Source: Actinomycetes bacterium (GTDB taxonomy: Bacteria > Actinomycetota > Acidimicrobiia > Acidimicrobiales > JAKAVM01). Taken from it: a stretch of DNA of 37,980 nucleotides. Both the position numbers and the translations under genes were made by a program. This document shows positions 20,275 to 30,273 of this stretch, piece by piece (the first letter of the stretch is position 1; the number at the start of each line of letters is the position of its first letter). The stretch lies in the NCBI GenBank assembly GCA_021817065.1, contig JAKAWH010000017.1, positions 1-37,980 on the forward strand, in the 5' to 3' direction. The notes under the pieces were generated by a model. It had not been told where the DNA came from. It saw only the letters and a list, made by a program, of their open reading frames with translations, and made no database searches.

Positions 20275-21309
20275 TCAGGACCTCAACTGTCTCTTGATGT
20301 CGTCGAGGACGGGGATGGGGCCCGGATCAATCCCTTCGGATCCGGCCATCTCGAGGGAGACCACGTCTCCGATGAAGATCAGGTCAAAGAGTTGGGCAAG
20401 TCCCCCCTCGCCGGATGCGCGAACTTCGCAGATTGCCGCGACCACTTCCTCCAGACCCAGCGAAACCAGCTCCACCCTCCGGGACACCTGCGGATGCTCC
20501 TCGTCATGCCGCAGGTTCACCAGAGTAATCGCCTGGCGAGTCACGTCGCCGTGTTGCCCCCAGCCGGCCAGCTCGTTGTGGCAAAGCTCCGGATAGACGG
20601 CGGTGAACGCCGGGCACTTGGCATTCTCGTTCACCTGGTTCTTCCACCTGAGCGCGGCAGCCGCCCCGATGCCGTCGGTGCCGTAGACGAGAGGAATGGT
20701 CCGACCGATTCGCTTGGCAATCGTCGCCGCGATGCTCGATTCCCCCGCCAGCTCCTCGCTTCGGGAACGCAGTTGCTTAACAGCCAGGTCCACCCACCTG
20801 CTGGCACCCGGGAAGAGTCCAACCTGCTCCAGGACCATGAGCGGAGGAATCGACATGGCACCGATTCCCGCCCGCGGCTGGGGGATGGCGGTCGGCACGT
20901 CGATCCGGGGCACGCCCCACTCACCTGCCAGGCGGCCCAGCTCTCCTCCGCTCGTTACCGCGACGATGCGGGCTCCGTCCTCGTACGCTTCGGTAACCGC
21001 TTCGAGGGTTTCCTCGGTATTCCCGGAAAAGGAGACTGCGAATACGAGCGAACCGCGCCCCACGAAAGCTGGTGTGCCATAGGACTTGGAGACGATGACC
21101 GGGACCGCCATGAATGGAGCGGCAACCGCCGCCATCACGTCGCCGGCAACACCACTACCGCCCATGCCGAGCACGACTACGTTCTCGATGTCGTCGTGGT
21201 CCGGAAGCCCTTCGACCGTCCGCGAACGGTCGGCTGCCTCGGCCAGCTGGTCGGCCAAACCGAAAACAGCCTGAACCATTCCCAGTGAATCGACGGCAAG
21301 TTCGATCAC
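20275..21309 (-). CDS. SIS-domain protein (bifunctional phosphoglucose/phosphomannose isomerase-like)
   Basis: VVVLGMGGSGVAGDVMAAVAAPFMAVPVIVSKSYGTPAFVGRGSLVFAVSFSGNTEETLEAV; stop/start overlap with Trm112. Confidence 0.88.
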   Translation of the reverse strand: MIELAVDSLGMVQAVFGLADQLAEAADRSRTVEGLPDHDDIENVVVLGMGGSGVAGDVMAAVAAPFMAVPVIVSKSYGTPAFVGRGSLVFAVSFSGNTEETLEAVTEAYEDGARIVAVTSGGELGRLAGEWGVPRIDVPTAIPQPRAGIGAMSIPPLMVLEQVGLFPGASRWVDLAVKQLRSRSEELAGESSIAATIAKRIGRTIPLVYGTDGIGAAAALRWKNQVNENAKCPAFTAVYPELCHNELAGWGQHGDVTRQAITLVNLRHDEEHPQVSRRVELVSLGLEEVVAAICEVRASGEGGLAQLFDLIFIGDVVSLEMAGSEGIDPGPIPVLDDIKRQLRS

Positions 21310-21545
21310 GAGGAAGTCCAGTTCTCCTTGATTCCCCCTTCTTCCGCCTTGGCGATCAAGCGCTCGTGCTCCGTCGCGTCGACCTGGCGCGCCTCCTCGA
21401 TCAGCATGACCGGGATGCCATCGCGGATCTCGTAGGCGCGCTTGAGGCGCGGATTGTAGAGAACCGACTCGTCCTCGAAGTACAGGAGCGGGCCCTTGTC
21501 CTCAGGACAGGCCAGAATCTCCAGCAACATCGGGTCCAGGGTCAT
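21306..21545 (-). CDS. Trm112-family protein
   Basis: MTLDPMLLEILACPEDKGPLLYFEDESVLYNPRLKRAYEIRDGIPVMLIEEARQVD. Confidence 0.9.
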   Translation of the reverse strand: MTLDPMLLEILACPEDKGPLLYFEDESVLYNPRLKRAYEIRDGIPVMLIEEARQVDATEHERLIAKAEEGGIKENWTSS

Positions 21546-24500
21546 TTCCTACCTCCTCGTGGCTTGAGCCCGAACAACCCTCCGGAACGGGAGGGAGCGC
21601 CGGCTTCGTGTTTGACAATGCCGAGCACCTCTTCGACGTGCTCATCGCACTCCTCGGTTGTCGGCGCCTCCAGGTTCAACCGGAGTAACGGCTCGGTATT
21701 GGAAGGGCGGAGGTTGAACCACCACGAGTTCATATCGACAGTCAGGCCGTCGAGATGATCCATGGTTACCCCCGCTCGCCCCCGGAAGCTCTCTTCCACC
21801 GCTTCGATCACCGCGGCTGGATCGGCAACTTCGCTGTTGATCTCGCCGGAGGCGGCATACCGCTCGAATGGCTTGCAGAGCTCCGAGAGCGGTTTGCCCG
21901 ATTCGGCCAGCATCTCCAGAACCACCAGCGCTGCGACCAAGCCGGAATCGGCTCGGTAGTTCTCGCGGAAGTAGTAGTGGCCGGAGTGCTCGCCCCCGAA
22001 CACAGCGCCCGTCTCCGCCATGATTGCCTTGATAAAAGAATGGCCGACCCGAGTCCGAATGCCGGTACCGCCATTCTCCGAGATCACTTCGCGCACGGTC
22101 TTGGAGCAGATGGCATTGTAGAGAACGGTCGCTCCAGGATGCTTGTCGAGCATGGACTTGGCGACCATCGCTGTCGTGAGGGAGCCTGATACCGGATTCC
22201 CTCTTTCATCGACCAGGAACACCCGGTCGGCATCGCCGTCGAATGCAAGACCGACGTCCGCACCGGTCTCCACCACCCGGTCGATCAAGGCGGTCAGGTT
22301 CTCGGGCTGAATGGGGTCGGCGGGATGGTTGGGAAAAGTACCGTCCAGCTCGGGGAAGAGTATCTCCAGCTCGGCACGAATGCCGGAGAAGACGGCCGGG
22401 ACCACCAGCCCTCCCATTCCGTTGGCCGTATCGGCGACGATGGTGAGTCCCTCCAGCGCCGACACGTCGACGAACGAGCGAACATGGTCGGCGAACGCAT
22501 CGAGCATGTTCATCGAAACCAGCGACCCGGATGGTGGCGTATGCACTCCCACCGCACTGTCGGCACCGCCCACGACCGGGCTCGGGCTCGGCCCGTTCGG
22601 ACCCAGCAGGCTCTCGGCGATCTTCTCGATCTCGGCCAATCCGGTTTCGACACCGATAGGGCGCGCCCCGGAGAGGCAGAACTTGATCCCGTTATATCGA
22701 GCCGGATTGTGCGACGCGGTGAAGACGGCGGCAGGAGCATCGAGCTTGCCGGAGGCGAAATAGGCCATGTCGGTGGAGGCCAGTCCCAGGTCGACCACGT
22801 CGACGCCCTGGGAACGCACACCCGCCATGAATGCACCGGCCAGCTCGACCCCGGATTCGCGCATGTCTCTGGCAACGAGGACCCGGTTGGAGGCACCGAG
22901 ATTGCCCGAGACTCTCAGGAAGAGAGCGAAACCGACTCCGATAGCGCGGCAGGTGGGAAAGTCGAGCTGATCGGGCACAGTGCCCCGAACGTCGTATGCC
23001 TTGAAGATCGCGCCGAGCGCGCCGGGTTGCTCATTCGCCTTGCCCATGCCGGGATCGAGCTTACCGGGGACCACGTCGGCGGAGTCCATCCCTGTCCCCC
23101 ATCCAGGTGGCGGGGAGGAGACGCCGGGAACGATACCGGTCGCCGCCCGGCCTGCCGGCATAGCAATTGGCCTGCGCCGTGCCATCGCCACTACCGCGGC
23201 GATACCGGCCAGGGTAAGCAGCCATCCGAGAAGGTCGATCGGGGTGTAGCCGTAATACACCACCACATGGTGAGAGGTCGGCACCACCACCATCTCGTTC
23301 GGCGTGGCCCGGTAGGGCCCGGTTGCGCCGGACGCTTTCCAGTTGGGGAAATAGGAGGTCCGGACTTCTACGGGAACGCCGATCCGGTCCACGTCGAAAC
23401 TCATCGAATGGGTGCTCACCACCAGATGGCTGACATGGACCGGCGGAAGGGGTACCGGGCTAGGAGTGCCGAGAGTGGTCCCGGCCCCCGCAATGGGACC
23501 CGAGTTGCTCGACGAGGCCGATTGCGGCGCGGTCACCACCTTCACCCGCTGCCAGGAGGCGGGGCCGTCGGCAGTGAGAACTACGTTCCACTTCGCCTGG
23601 TCGGTGTACCAGGCCATCGATGCGTCGAGCCACGCGTTGCCGGTCGCTCCCGCACCTGGTCCGGTCATCACTGCCGGTTGATCGGCCAGGGGGGTCACCG
23701 TCGAGGATCCCTTCACCCGGAAGATCGACCAGGTGATCGGATTCCCGGTAATCGACTGGGAACCCGTCCACGGTCCGCTGGTCGCGACCAACTGCAGGTT
23801 CGGATTGATCTTGGCCTGGCTCACCACGTCGTAGGTGTAGGCCATCAAATATCGTACTCCGAGTTGCTGGAGGTGCCCCACCGCCAGGGGCACATCCATG
23901 CCGGCATAGGGGATGTTGCGCATCGCCTCAGATGGGCTGTCGGAGAGCTCCGCCTGGTTGATGAAGTGGTACGGGGTGGTCGACGACGACTCGAAGAGAA
24001 GGCCCTCCATCGAATCGATGCAACCGTTGGTCCAGTAGGGAAGGAGCATGAGCGCCATGGGAGTGCCGAAATTATTCTCCGACGGATCGTACTCCCACAT
24101 CGCCGGTCCGCATCCATCGGAGGCGCCTACGTTGCTCATGGTTGTCATCAACCCGTGGTACTCGGGCCAGGTGGCTCGCGACTGGTATCCGCTGTAGTTC
24201 CAATCCACCCAGGCGGGAACGAAGCTCTTCTGTGCCACCGGTACGGTGCCCGGGAGCCAGGTGACGATCCGAAGGGGTAGAGCTACGTAGTAGAGCGCGA
24301 GAAGTGTTACGAAGATCGCTCCCGCCAGCGCACCGGGATGCCAGGTCTTGGGGGGATAGGCAAGTGGAGTCTCCGGAGCCGGCGGTGAATCGGCCTGGTC
24401 ACCGGTCACTGCTCCGGGATGGGATAGCTCGGATCCGGGCACCACGCCGGGTGGGGGCCTCAGGTCCGCACCGATCCACCAGTTCGCTGCCAGGCGCCCG

Positions 24501-25873
24501 AGCGTCGACCAGCGCCACAACCAGCCGGCCCCCGCTGCCGCCTCGCCGATGGCGACACCACCGAGGAGGTACACGCACAGGAACCAGAACGGCAGCGCCC
24601 GGGCGTTGTAGACCGCGCTGGCCGGCGCAAGGACAAAAGCGCCCGCCGATGCTGCACCCATCACCGCCAGGACCACCCCGAGGCGGTGCGGGCAGCCACT
24701 TCCCCACCCGCCCTTCCTCACCGATATCGCCCAGCGCACGACGGAGATCACTGCCCCCACTGCTGCAAGGCCGACGAACCACCCGAAAGCGATGACCTCC
24801 GAGTGGGGGGTGGTGGTGCACTGGGAGGTGGCGTTGTAGGGAAAGAGACACTTGGCGTAGTCGGTTACCGGGCTCCATCCCATGTCGGTGGAGTATCCGA
24901 TCCGCCACTCGAAGGGGAGCAGCCACACCGCAGTGAGTGCCGATCCGGTCAGTCCTGCACTCAGTCCCCACCACAGCCTTCGGCGCCCCATCTGGAGAAG
25001 CAGGAGCAGGACAGCACAGGCCGCGATGAACATCGCCGGGAGCACGTGGCACATCGCCACCACCGCGAAGAGCACTGCTGCCAGTGCCCGGTGCCGACCG
25101 GTGTCCAGGCCGCGTGCCACCAGGCCGAGCAGGATCAACCCCACCGAGAGGCTGATGGCGAACGAGTACTCCCCCGCCATGGTCGAGGCGATGTTGCCCC
25201 CGTCGATGGTGAAGGACCGCTCGAAGAGCAATGGCAGGGTTGCCGCGGCCATAGCGACCGGCACCGGCGGCTTCCACCCGGCGAGCTTTGCCATCGCCCA
25301 TGCCGAAATCGGCATGATCACCAACCCCGAGGCGGTTACCAGTTTGAACGCGACCCCATAGGGGATCACGAAGCTCGCCAAGGCTATGAACAAGCTGGGC
25401 AGGGGGAAGTAGAAGGTGAAGATGGGGAAGCCTGCGTACCAGCCCGGACTCCATCCGGTGATCCGACCTTGGCCCAACAGGGAATGGCGCATGAACCAGG
25501 GCAGGTAGACATGCGCCCCCATGTCGCCTCCGTCGGTCAGGGTGCCCGAGAAGAGGACGTCGGGGTGGAGCTGGACGACCACGAACACCGTCATCGCCGC
25601 CAGGGCGAATGCAGTCACCCACCCCGAAGCGGTGGGCCACCGAAGCGGGGGAAACCGGTATGCCGGCCACCGTCGAGAGACGGTGGTCTTCCCGGTACCC
25701 TCATCGATCCCGGTTCCACCCGAGTCCGGTTGCGAGCGCGGCGGTGCCACCTGGCTGGTCATCGTGGTGACGATTGTTTCATGCGGAGAGGACCAGCGGG
25801 GCTCAACGACCCGAGGTAACTCCGATTCCCCGGACTCGGGTTGCTCAGGAGAGATCATCCCCTCCTCCTCCAT
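21542..25873 (-). CDS. Fusion: N-terminal multi-TM GT-C-like (PTPS-related membrane) protein + C-terminal phosphomannomutase/phosphoglucomutase
   Basis: N-term WVTAFALAAMTVFVVVQLHPDVLFSGTLTDGGDMGAHVYLPWFMRHSLL...; C-term GAIFKAYDVRGTVPDQLD...FTASHNPARYNGIKFC...LAFDGDADRVFLVDERG...GGEHSGHYYFREN. Uninterrupted 1443-aa frame. Confidence 0.88.
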   Translation of the reverse strand: MEEEGMISPEQPESGESELPRVVEPRWSSPHETIVTTMTSQVAPPRSQPDSGGTGIDEGTGKTTVSRRWPAYRFPPLRWPTASGWVTAFALAAMTVFVVVQLHPDVLFSGTLTDGGDMGAHVYLPWFMRHSLLGQGRITGWSPGWYAGFPIFTFYFPLPSLFIALASFVIPYGVAFKLVTASGLVIMPISAWAMAKLAGWKPPVPVAMAAATLPLLFERSFTIDGGNIASTMAGEYSFAISLSVGLILLGLVARGLDTGRHRALAAVLFAVVAMCHVLPAMFIAACAVLLLLLQMGRRRLWWGLSAGLTGSALTAVWLLPFEWRIGYSTDMGWSPVTDYAKCLFPYNATSQCTTTPHSEVIAFGWFVGLAAVGAVISVVRWAISVRKGGWGSGCPHRLGVVLAVMGAASAGAFVLAPASAVYNARALPFWFLCVYLLGGVAIGEAAAGAGWLWRWSTLGRLAANWWIGADLRPPPGVVPGSELSHPGAVTGDQADSPPAPETPLAYPPKTWHPGALAGAIFVTLLALYYVALPLRIVTWLPGTVPVAQKSFVPAWVDWNYSGYQSRATWPEYHGLMTTMSNVGASDGCGPAMWEYDPSENNFGTPMALMLLPYWTNGCIDSMEGLLFESSSTTPYHFINQAELSDSPSEAMRNIPYAGMDVPLAVGHLQQLGVRYLMAYTYDVVSQAKINPNLQLVATSGPWTGSQSITGNPITWSIFRVKGSSTVTPLADQPAVMTGPGAGATGNAWLDASMAWYTDQAKWNVVLTADGPASWQRVKVVTAPQSASSSNSGPIAGAGTTLGTPSPVPLPPVHVSHLVVSTHSMSFDVDRIGVPVEVRTSYFPNWKASGATGPYRATPNEMVVVPTSHHVVVYYGYTPIDLLGWLLTLAGIAAVVAMARRRPIAMPAGRAATGIVPGVSSPPPGWGTGMDSADVVPGKLDPGMGKANEQPGALGAIFKAYDVRGTVPDQLDFPTCRAIGVGFALFLRVSGNLGASNRVLVARDMRESGVELAGAFMAGVRSQGVDVVDLGLASTDMAYFASGKLDAPAAVFTASHNPARYNGIKFCLSGARPIGVETGLAEIEKIAESLLGPNGPSPSPVVGGADSAVGVHTPPSGSLVSMNMLDAFADHVRSFVDVSALEGLTIVADTANGMGGLVVPAVFSGIRAELEILFPELDGTFPNHPADPIQPENLTALIDRVVETGADVGLAFDGDADRVFLVDERGNPVSGSLTTAMVAKSMLDKHPGATVLYNAICSKTVREVISENGGTGIRTRVGHSFIKAIMAETGAVFGGEHSGHYYFRENYRADSGLVAALVVLEMLAESGKPLSELCKPFERYAASGEINSEVADPAAVIEAVEESFRGRAGVTMDHLDGLTVDMNSWWFNLRPSNTEPLLRLNLEAPTTEECDEHVEEVLGIVKHEAGAPSRSGGLFGLKPRGGRK

Positions 25874-26646
25874 TAACCGTGGCCGGCAGCAAGGGCGATC
25901 ACCGTCACCGCGTTGAAGGCGGCATGAGCCACGATGGTGGTGCCCAGCCTGCCAGTCTTTACCATTAGCCCGGCGAGCACAATCCCAAAAGCTGCCAAGC
26001 CTAGGAACTGGAGGGGCTCGAAATGGAACAGAGCGAAGAGGAGGCCGTCCCCGGCCACCACCAGGACGATGCCCCGCCCCGAACCCGAGGGCGCGAGACG
26101 GCGCTGGAGGGAAGAGAGGAGCAATCCTCGAAAATAGAGCTCCTCGACGAACGGAGACCCGACGCTGACCAGGAGGCCGATTATGGCCAGATCAATTCCG
26201 TGATAGCCGCCGGCAAGGCGGTGTGCAGGTTGGGAGAGTCGCCGGGACAGAGTGTGGTCGACGGCCTCCCATGGAAGGTAGAGCAACGGGACCAGGGCGA
26301 GCTGCCCGACGACCCCGATGGCGACCCCGACCGGGAGATCGGATGGACGGAAACGGAGGCCGAAATCAGTCCTAATCGATCGGGTTCCCTTGGTACGGCT
26401 GGCAAATACGACCGACCCAGCGAGGCCGATCCACAGGCCGACCAGGCCCACCGCGGTTACCGCCAAGCTCTCCGAGCTACCCACCGGCACCTGATTACCG
26501 TGCGCGCCGGACCCTCCCCATGCGATTTGTGCCACAGTCTCCAAGAAGATCGCCAGGACGTATCCCACCAGAGCCCCTCCGACGACCTCTCCCAGTCCCC
26601 AGGAATGCCCAGAGCGATCGGGGGGTTGTGGAGGGGGAGATGTCAC
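25873..26646 (-). CDS. CPBP-family intramembrane (CAAX protease-like) metalloprotease
   Basis: PFVEELYFRGLLLSSLQRRLAPSG...GLLFALFHFEPLQFLGLAAFG; EExxxR and FxxxH motifs; GTG start; TAATG overlap with the next gene. Confidence 0.87.
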   Translation of the reverse strand: MTSPPPQPPDRSGHSWGLGEVVGGALVGYVLAIFLETVAQIAWGGSGAHGNQVPVGSSESLAVTAVGLVGLWIGLAGSVVFASRTKGTRSIRTDFGLRFRPSDLPVGVAIGVVGQLALVPLLYLPWEAVDHTLSRRLSQPAHRLAGGYHGIDLAIIGLLVSVGSPFVEELYFRGLLLSSLQRRLAPSGSGRGIVLVVAGDGLLFALFHFEPLQFLGLAAFGIVLAGLMVKTGRLGTTIVAHAAFNAVTVIALAAGHG

Positions 26647-26671
26647 AGTGGTCGCCTACGATAGGTGAGTC

Positions 26672-28624
26672 ATGAGCATGCAGCCTCCCGATCCCCGCTT
26701 CAGCCGCGACGGCAGCCCGCGCCCTGCCGGGAGCGGTCCCGACCAGAATTGGGTTCGGATCCTCTTCGCAGCGGTGCTGGCGGTACTGGTGGTGGCGTTC
26801 ATCTGGTCGCGAGTCCAGCCGCGCACCCCGGCTGCTTCCCTTTCCTACTCCGCCTTGATGTCCGACGTGACCCAGTCCAAAGTGTCCACCGCTGTCATCA
26901 ATAATGCGACCGGGCAGATTACCGGCTACCTCAAGGGGAAGATCGCCTATTCCGTCGACGGACCCAATCCGCCCACCTCCGACGAGGAGAGCGCCTTCCG
27001 TTCCCACGGCGTGGATGTGCGGTTCCCTCCGACATCCTCCAGCGCCCTGTGGCAGGCGATCATCCCCTACATCTTTCTCTTCCTGATTTTCGGGGTCTTC
27101 TGGTGGGTAATGCGCCGATCCGCCCAAGGACAGATGTCGGCTATCTCCTCGATCGGCCGGTCCCGAGCCAAGCTCTACACCACAGAGCGGCCCCGGACCA
27201 CCTTCGACGACGTGGCCGGCTATTCCGGGGTCAAGCAGGAGATCGCCGAGGTGGTCGATTTCCTGAAGAACCCCAGCCGATTCGCTGAGATCGGGGCGAA
27301 GATCCCCAAGGGGATTCTCCTGGTCGGTCCCCCAGGAACCGGCAAGACCCTTATCGCCCGGGCGGTGGCCGGCGAGGCTGGCGTTCCCTTCCTCTCCGTG
27401 TCCGGCTCGGACTTCATGGAAATGTTCGTCGGGGTGGGTGCCTCACGGGTGAGGGACATGTTCCAGACCGCCCGTAAGCAAGCACCAGCGATCGTCTTCG
27501 TCGACGAGATCGACTCCATCGGCCGCAAGCGGGGTGCTGGATTGGGCGGTGGCCACGACGAACGGGAGCAGACGCTCAATCAGATGCTCTCGGAGATGGA
27601 CGGCTTCGAAGCTACCGAGGGCATCATCATGATCGCCGCCACCAACCGGCCCGACATTCTCGATCCCGCCCTCCTGCGTCCCGGCCGATTCGATCGCCAG
27701 GTAGTGGTTCCGCTGCCAGACCTGGATGAGCGCCTTCCGATCCTCCGCGTGCACTCCAAGAACAAGAAGATCGGCGCAGATGTAGATCTCGACGTGGTAG
27801 CCCGCGGCACGCCGGGAATGTCCGGGGCCGATCTGGCCAACCTGGTCAACGAGGCCGCCCTCCATGCGGTTCGGCGCGGATCGGTGACCGTGCAGATGAT
27901 CGACTTCGAAGCCGCGCGCGACCGGGTCCTAATGGGACAACGCCGGGACTCGCTCGTACTCTCCGACGAGGAGAAGGAGCGGATCGCCTACCACGAGGGC
28001 GGCCACGCCGTGCTCGCCTACGCCCTGGACTCGGCCGACCCGGTCCACAAGGTGACCATCCTCCCCACCGGGATGGCCCTCGGGGTCACCCAGCAGCTGC
28101 CAATCGAGGAGAAGCACATCTACCCACGCGAGTACATCGAGGACTCACTGGCAGTCCGGATGGGCGGGCGGGTGGCCGAGATGCTCATTTACGGGAACCT
28201 GTCCACCGGCGCGAATAACGATCTGGTTTCCGCCACCGAGCTTGCCCGGAAGATGGTGCGGGAATGGGGAATGAGCGACCGGATAGGACCGATGGCCTGG
28301 GGATCCCAGGGGTTGGTGTTCCTGGGTGAGGACTTGATGCACTCGCGCGATTACTCGGAGGACACCAGCAGGGTGATCGACGAGGAGGTGGAGAGGATCC
28401 TGCGTGAGCAGGAGGAGCGGGCACATGCCGTGCTGTCCTCCCTGAAGAAGGGCTTGGCGGCGTTGGCTGCTGCTCTCTTGGAGAAGGAGACCATCGACGG
28501 GGACGAAGTGGCCCGATTGGTCGACGAGGCGACCGGCAAGGTGGTCTCCCTGTCGAAGAGTCCTACTTCCTCCTCCGTCGCCGAACCGGCCAATCGACCC
28601 GACGAGGCGAACGAGAACGCCTAG
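26672..28624 (+). CDS. ftsH: ATP-dependent zinc metalloprotease FtsH
   Basis: [58 protein letters not shown] zinc motif. Confidence 0.97.
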   Translation: MSMQPPDPRFSRDGSPRPAGSGPDQNWVRILFAAVLAVLVVAFIWSRVQPRTPAASLSYSALMSDVTQSKVSTAVINNATGQITGYLKGKIAYSVDGPNPPTSDEESAFRSHGVDVRFPPTSSSALWQAIIPYIFLFLIFGVFWWVMRRSAQGQMSAISSIGRSRAKLYTTERPRTTFDDVAGYSGVKQEIAEVVDFLKNPSRFAEIGAKIPKGILLVGPPGTGKTLIARAVAGEAGVPFLSVSGSDFMEMFVGVGASRVRDMFQTARKQAPAIVFVDEIDSIGRKRGAGLGGGHDEREQTLNQMLSEMDGFEATEGIIMIAATNRPDILDPALLRPGRFDRQVVVPLPDLDERLPILRVHSKNKKIGADVDLDVVARGTPGMSGADLANLVNEAALHAVRRGSVTVQMIDFEAARDRVLMGQRRDSLVLSDEEKERIAYHEGGHAVLAYALDSADPVHKVTILPTGMALGVTQQLPIEEKHIYPREYIEDSLAVRMGGRVAEMLIYGNLSTGANNDLVSATELARKMVREWGMSDRIGPMAWGSQGLVFLGEDLMHSRDYSEDTSRVIDEEVERILREQEERAHAVLSSLKKGLAALAAALLEKETIDGDEVARLVDEATGKVVSLSKSPTSSSVAEPANRPDEANENA

Positions 28625-30273
28625 CCAGATCCCAGCACACCTGCCGACGCAGTCCATCCGGGCAGCCCCACCACCACCCACTGCTCCTCGGATACCACCG
28701 GTCCGGTCGAGGTGATCAAGAGGGCCATACCCGACTCGACCCCCACTCCGAAGTAGGCGTGGGACCCGGCGCCGATGACGATGTGTCCCATTCCGGGAAG
28801 GGAGCCCGGCTCGCCAAACCGGGACACCGACACGGAGACCCGCCTGCGCCCGGGATTCTGGATTGCGATCGACAGACCGGGTCCGCCGCCACCTCCCAGC
28901 TCCGGTCCGCCGGCCGACGCCGGCCGTGAATCTCCAGACCCGGTGGCCTCAGTCCCCCCTGCGGCACCGCCACCGGACCGGGTGATCGAAGGAGGCATGC
29001 CGGCCAGCACCCAATGGCGGGATGCCACCCGGGCCCCCAGCACGGTGGAGAGCCAGGGAGAAGCAGTCCCACCGTTCGACACGGTTTCGAGGGCGGTCGA
29101 CATCGTTGAGGGCGGAGGGGTTCCGACGGCCTGCATTGCCACGACCGGCGACCCGTGGGTCACCACCGCCGAAATCGATTCACCAACTCCTGCGGGAATG
29201 CGTGGCTGGCCGGACATGTCGACATCCGCCACCGAGTCGGCAGGAACCGAGACGGTCAGGGGAGATGCCTCCCCCGCATCGAGACCCACTTTCACCCGGA
29301 CCGTGCTCGCTGTCGAGCCCGGGTCGTAGAGGTAGAGGTGCTCGGGGGTCGAGGGTGTGGTGGTCCCTTCGGGGAAGTACCACACCGGACCAGCCGACGG
29401 AGCCCCCAGGACGACATCGACCGCTCCGGTTCCGGCCGGTCGCGCCGGTGACGTGACCGACGAACGACTCGGAGGTCGCAATTCGACCTGGAACGCCACC
29501 ACGCTCCCCCTCCGGCAGGTGACCGATGTTCCCACCGCGCCGTCGCTGAAAAGTCGGGCTGAGACATCCTCCTCGACCAACGCGTGGGCCGGAACGAAGA
29601 GACCCTGGTAGGCCGGATCCGCGATCACCCCCCCACTGCTCGCAAAGGTGATGCTTGCCGTCGCATCGGTTGCGGTGGGATTGAAAAGCAAGTAGATGAG
29701 CCGATCCTCCCCGTCTGCATCGCCTCCGGCGAAGTACCAGTTTGCAGCGGTATACGGCGAGCACGGGCCCACCGTTTCACCTCCGGGACCTCCCGATGCC
29801 TGCCAGGCGGACGATCGGCCCCCCTCCAGTTCCACGTCGGCCGCGGAAAAAGATCCTTTGGTGATCGGCGAAGCCAGAGCCACCTGGGAGGACGCGGGCA
29901 CCGACAAAGCTGCTACAACCGGAGGGCCGAACTCGTTCTGCCACGAAACGCTACCGCGCACCTCTCGTCGCAACCGATTGGCGATATCCACGAAACCCGG
30001 CGTCGTCCCGGATTCTCCACGGGGACCTGCACAGTACCAACTCGATGACGTGGCGGCGGCGAGCGCCTCCCTCGGCATCTGCGACGATGCCGAGGATTCC
30101 AGTTCGGATAGCGACCCGTCGGTGACCCGCCGCGCCCCCAACCCCGCCGGCACGGCGAGTGCCAGAGCGATCCCCGCAAAGACTGCCAGGCGCATTCGCC
30201 CCGCGCGCTGATCTGCTGGCCCGGCGCGGCGCTGATCTGGAACGTCCGCGGGCTCGGGAGCCGGATCGCTCAC
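28621..30273 (-). CDS. DUF5719-like membrane-anchored extracellular protein
   Basis: GTG start VSDPAPEPADVPDQ...MRLAVFAGIALALAVPAGLGARR; WYCAGP and WYFAGGDADGEDRLIYLLFNPTATDATASITF repeats; GTGA overlap with GT2. Confidence 0.75.
   Translation of the reverse strand: MSDPAPEPADVPDQRRAGPADQRAGRMRLAVFAGIALALAVPAGLGARRVTDGSLSELESSASSQMPREALAAATSSSWYCAGPRGESGTTPGFVDIANRLRREVRGSVSWQNEFGPPVVAALSVPASSQVALASPITKGSFSAADVELEGGRSSAWQASGGPGGETVGPCSPYTAANWYFAGGDADGEDRLIYLLFNPTATDATASITFASSGGVIADPAYQGLFVPAHALVEEDVSARLFSDGAVGTSVTCRRGSVVAFQVELRPPSRSSVTSPARPAGTGAVDVVLGAPSAGPVWYFPEGTTTPSTPEHLYLYDPGSTASTVRVKVGLDAGEASPLTVSVPADSVADVDMSGQPRIPAGVGESISAVVTHGSPVVAMQAVGTPPPSTMSTALETVSNGGTASPWLSTVLGARVASRHWVLAGMPPSITRSGGGAAGGTEATGSGDSRPASAGGPELGGGGGPGLSIAIQNPGRRRVSVSVSRFGEPGSLPGMGHIVIGAGSHAYFGVGVESGMALLITSTGPVVSEEQWVVVGLPGWTASAGVLGSG

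Noticed and set aside
22325-24280. 651-aa plus-strand ORF antisense to the GT-C/PMM fusion
   Set aside because: Shadow ORF of a high-GC coding region; Arg/His/Gly-rich translation with no recognisable motifs.
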